Origin: Paracoccaceae bacterium
GTDB lineage: Bacteria > Pseudomonadota > Alphaproteobacteria > Rhodobacterales > Rhodobacteraceae
DNA length: 7,919 bases
Assembly (NCBI GenBank): GCA_018222665.1
Contig: JAAEZW010000073.1
Coordinates: forward strand, 1 to 7,919
Reading direction: 5' to 3'
Positions within the stretch are counted from its first letter, which is position 1. Each line of letters opens with the position of its first letter. The position numbers and the translations under genes were made by a program. The notes beneath the pieces are model-generated. The model saw only the letters and a program-made list of their open reading frames with translations. It did no database searches and was not told the DNA's origin. Of this stretch, positions 6,805 through 7,919 are shown piece after piece.

Positions 6805-7738
6805 GCAAAACTTTTGGAAAAAATTTCAATCCCCACGCAACCTGATCATATTTGAATCGGCGGCCCGATTGGGGTCATTTACCCGGGCGGCAGAGGAATT
6901 GGCCATTCAACAGCCATCCGTTAGCGCAGCCATCCGTCAACTTGAGGACACATTGGGCACCGTATTATTTGTGCGTGCCCACCGTAATGTAACCCTAACA
7001 GCCGCTGGAGCGCGTTTATTTGCGGGGGTTTCGCGATCCTTATCAGGCTTAGAGGCGGCCATTACAGCCACACAAGAATTGGGTCGCAATCTACACGTCA
7101 CCCTATCCACATCATCGGCATTTTCCTATTATTGGATGATGCCGCGCCTAAGTGCGTTTCACACCATCCATCCAAAGATCGACTTACGCCTACAAACAAG
7201 TGATCGGGACGTTGATTTGAACGTCGAAAATATATCACTTGGCATACGCGTAGGAAATGGCAACTGGGCGGGTCATGAGGCCGCAAAAATCGCGGATGAA
7301 ATCATATATCCCGTCGCCCACCCCCGCGTGATGCAATCGGCCCGCAATCTGCGCTCGATCCCAAATCTGATGAACGAACGCCTGATCCACCTAGAGGAAC
7401 CCATCCGCGAACGTCCCACATGGAGCGATTGGTTTGCCCATCATGATATCCCAAACCGCGACATTCACGCGGGTTTGCGCCTGAACGATTATGCCTTGGT
7501 CCTACAAGCGGCCGTGTCTGGTGAAGGCTTTGCCTTTGGCTGGGATCACATCGTGCGCAATTTGTTAGAGCGTGGATTATTGCTGGCTCGCAAAGATTGG
7601 GCCTGGAACACGGGGCGCGGCGTTTATTTGGTTTGGGCACGGGACAAACCCCTAAGCGCCCAAGCCATTGACGTGCGCGATTGGATCATTGGCGTGTCTG
7701 ATTTCCCAAATGATCAGGGCCGATCATCCTCGATATAA
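6803..7738 (+). CDS. LysR-family transcriptional regulator, GcvA-like
   Basis: A 311-residue LysR-type regulator of usual length. The N-terminal winged helix-turn-helix covers about residues 11-70, with the family signature FESAARLGSFTRAAEEL (17-33), the recognition-helix region QQPSVSAAIRQLEDTLG (36-52) and LTAAGARLF (65-73). The rest is the periplasmic-binding-protein-like effector domain, with GcvA-type features such as LGIRVGNGNWAG and a late AVSGEGFAFGW. It is divergent from the mttB-like operon across 94 bp holding two T-N11-A dyads, so that operon is its likely target. The ATG at 6803 leaves about ten residues ahead of the helix-turn-helix, as normal, and no better in-frame start exists. 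It has no Shine-Dalgarno at a useful distance, and a dyad overlaps the start codon, so its own expression may be low or leaderless. Its 3' end overlaps the convergent dehydrogenase gene by 25 bp. The effector is unknown. Confidence 0.92.
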   Translation: MQNFWKKFQSPRNLIIFESAARLGSFTRAAEELAIQQPSVSAAIRQLEDTLGTVLFVRAHRNVTLTAAGARLFAGVSRSLSGLEAAITATQELGRNLHVTLSTSSAFSYYWMMPRLSAFHTIHPKIDLRLQTSDRDVDLNVENISLGIRVGNGNWAGHEAAKIADEIIYPVAHPRVMQSARNLRSIPNLMNERLIHLEEPIRERPTWSDWFAHHDIPNRDIHAGLRLNDYALVLQAAVSGEGFAFGWDHIVRNLLERGLLLARKDWAWNTGRGVYLVWARDKPLSAQAIDVRDWIIGVSDFPNDQGRSSSI

Positions 7739-7919
7739 TAGCGCACGTTATCTTCAAAACTGTCATCGGCACTGAACCCAAGGCGAAGCGCCTTTTGCGC
7801 ATTCATGTCATAACGCCAACCATTCACAATCGCTTGGATGGCGGCGTCCTCTTGCCATTTGATCAGTTTCGCGGGTTCGGGACCTGCGACATTCGTCATC
7901 GCATCAACCAATTGCTGAA
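7714..7919 (-). CDS. SDR/NAD-dependent epimerase-family dehydrogenase, C-terminal fragment (D-erythronate dehydrogenase-like)
   Basis: The last 67 residues and the stop codon (TGA at 7714-7716) of a gene entering from the right edge. The frame stays open to position 7919, so the real start lies outside the window and the TTG at 7911 is probably internal. The pattern IKWQEDAAIQAIVNGW, then ALRLGFSADDSF and a final YYIEDD, resembles the C-terminus of extended SDR proteins annotated as D-erythronate dehydrogenase (DenD), which oxidise C2 of four-carbon sugar acids. The Rossmann NAD-binding part is not visible, so family and substrate rest on the tail alone. A DenD-like enzyme fits the sugar-acid theme of the dehydratase and lyase at the other end of the window. 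The gene converges on the LysR gene with a 25-bp overlap and no terminator between them. Confidence 0.6.
   Translation of the reverse strand, partial: QQLVDAMTNVAGPEPAKLIKWQEDAAIQAIVNGWRYDMNAQKALRLGFSADDSFEDNVRYYIEDDRP

Overview
The window looks like chromosomal DNA of an aerobic alphaproteobacterium, most probably the marine Roseobacter group (Rhodobacteraceae). This is inferred from the gene families, the moderate-to-high GC with frequent GCGC-type codons, and the pairing of an MttB-family methyltransferase gene with an FAD/GcvT-type N-methyl dehydrogenase. No species can be named. No rRNA, tRNA, CRISPR, insertion sequence or phage gene is visible. The DNA is densely coding, and the longest gene-free stretches are 143 bp (2572-2714) and 94 bp (6709-6802).

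Layout from left to right: (i) positions 1-2571, minus strand: an IlvD/Edd-family sugar-acid dehydratase followed by a DapA/DHDPS-family lyase. Their stop and start share one base (TAATG), and the lyase runs off the left edge. (ii) 2572-2714: an intergenic gap with a strong rho-independent terminator for the unit to its right and room for the promoter of the dehydratase unit. (iii) 2715-6708, minus strand: a two-gene operon of a non-pyrrolysine MttB-family methyltransferase followed 16 bp later by an 815-residue FAD oxidoreductase fused to a folate-binding GcvT module. (iv) 6709-6802: a divergent control region with two abutting T-N11-A dyads. (v) 6803-7738, plus strand: a GcvA-like LysR regulator. 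(vi) 7714-7919, minus strand: the C-terminus of an SDR sugar-acid dehydrogenase resembling D-erythronate dehydrogenase, converging on and overlapping the regulator gene.

How the genes may work together (inference): the LysR protein probably controls the divergent mttB-like/oxidoreductase operon through the two dyads. That operon looks like a demethylation module for an N-methylated compound, in which one-carbon units end up on tetrahydrofolate. The dehydratase, DapA-type lyase and DenD-like dehydrogenase look like parts of a sugar-acid (pentonate or tetronate) catabolic route. It is not settled whether the two halves form one pathway or are merely neighbours. The terminator at 2642-2669 argues that they are separate transcription units.
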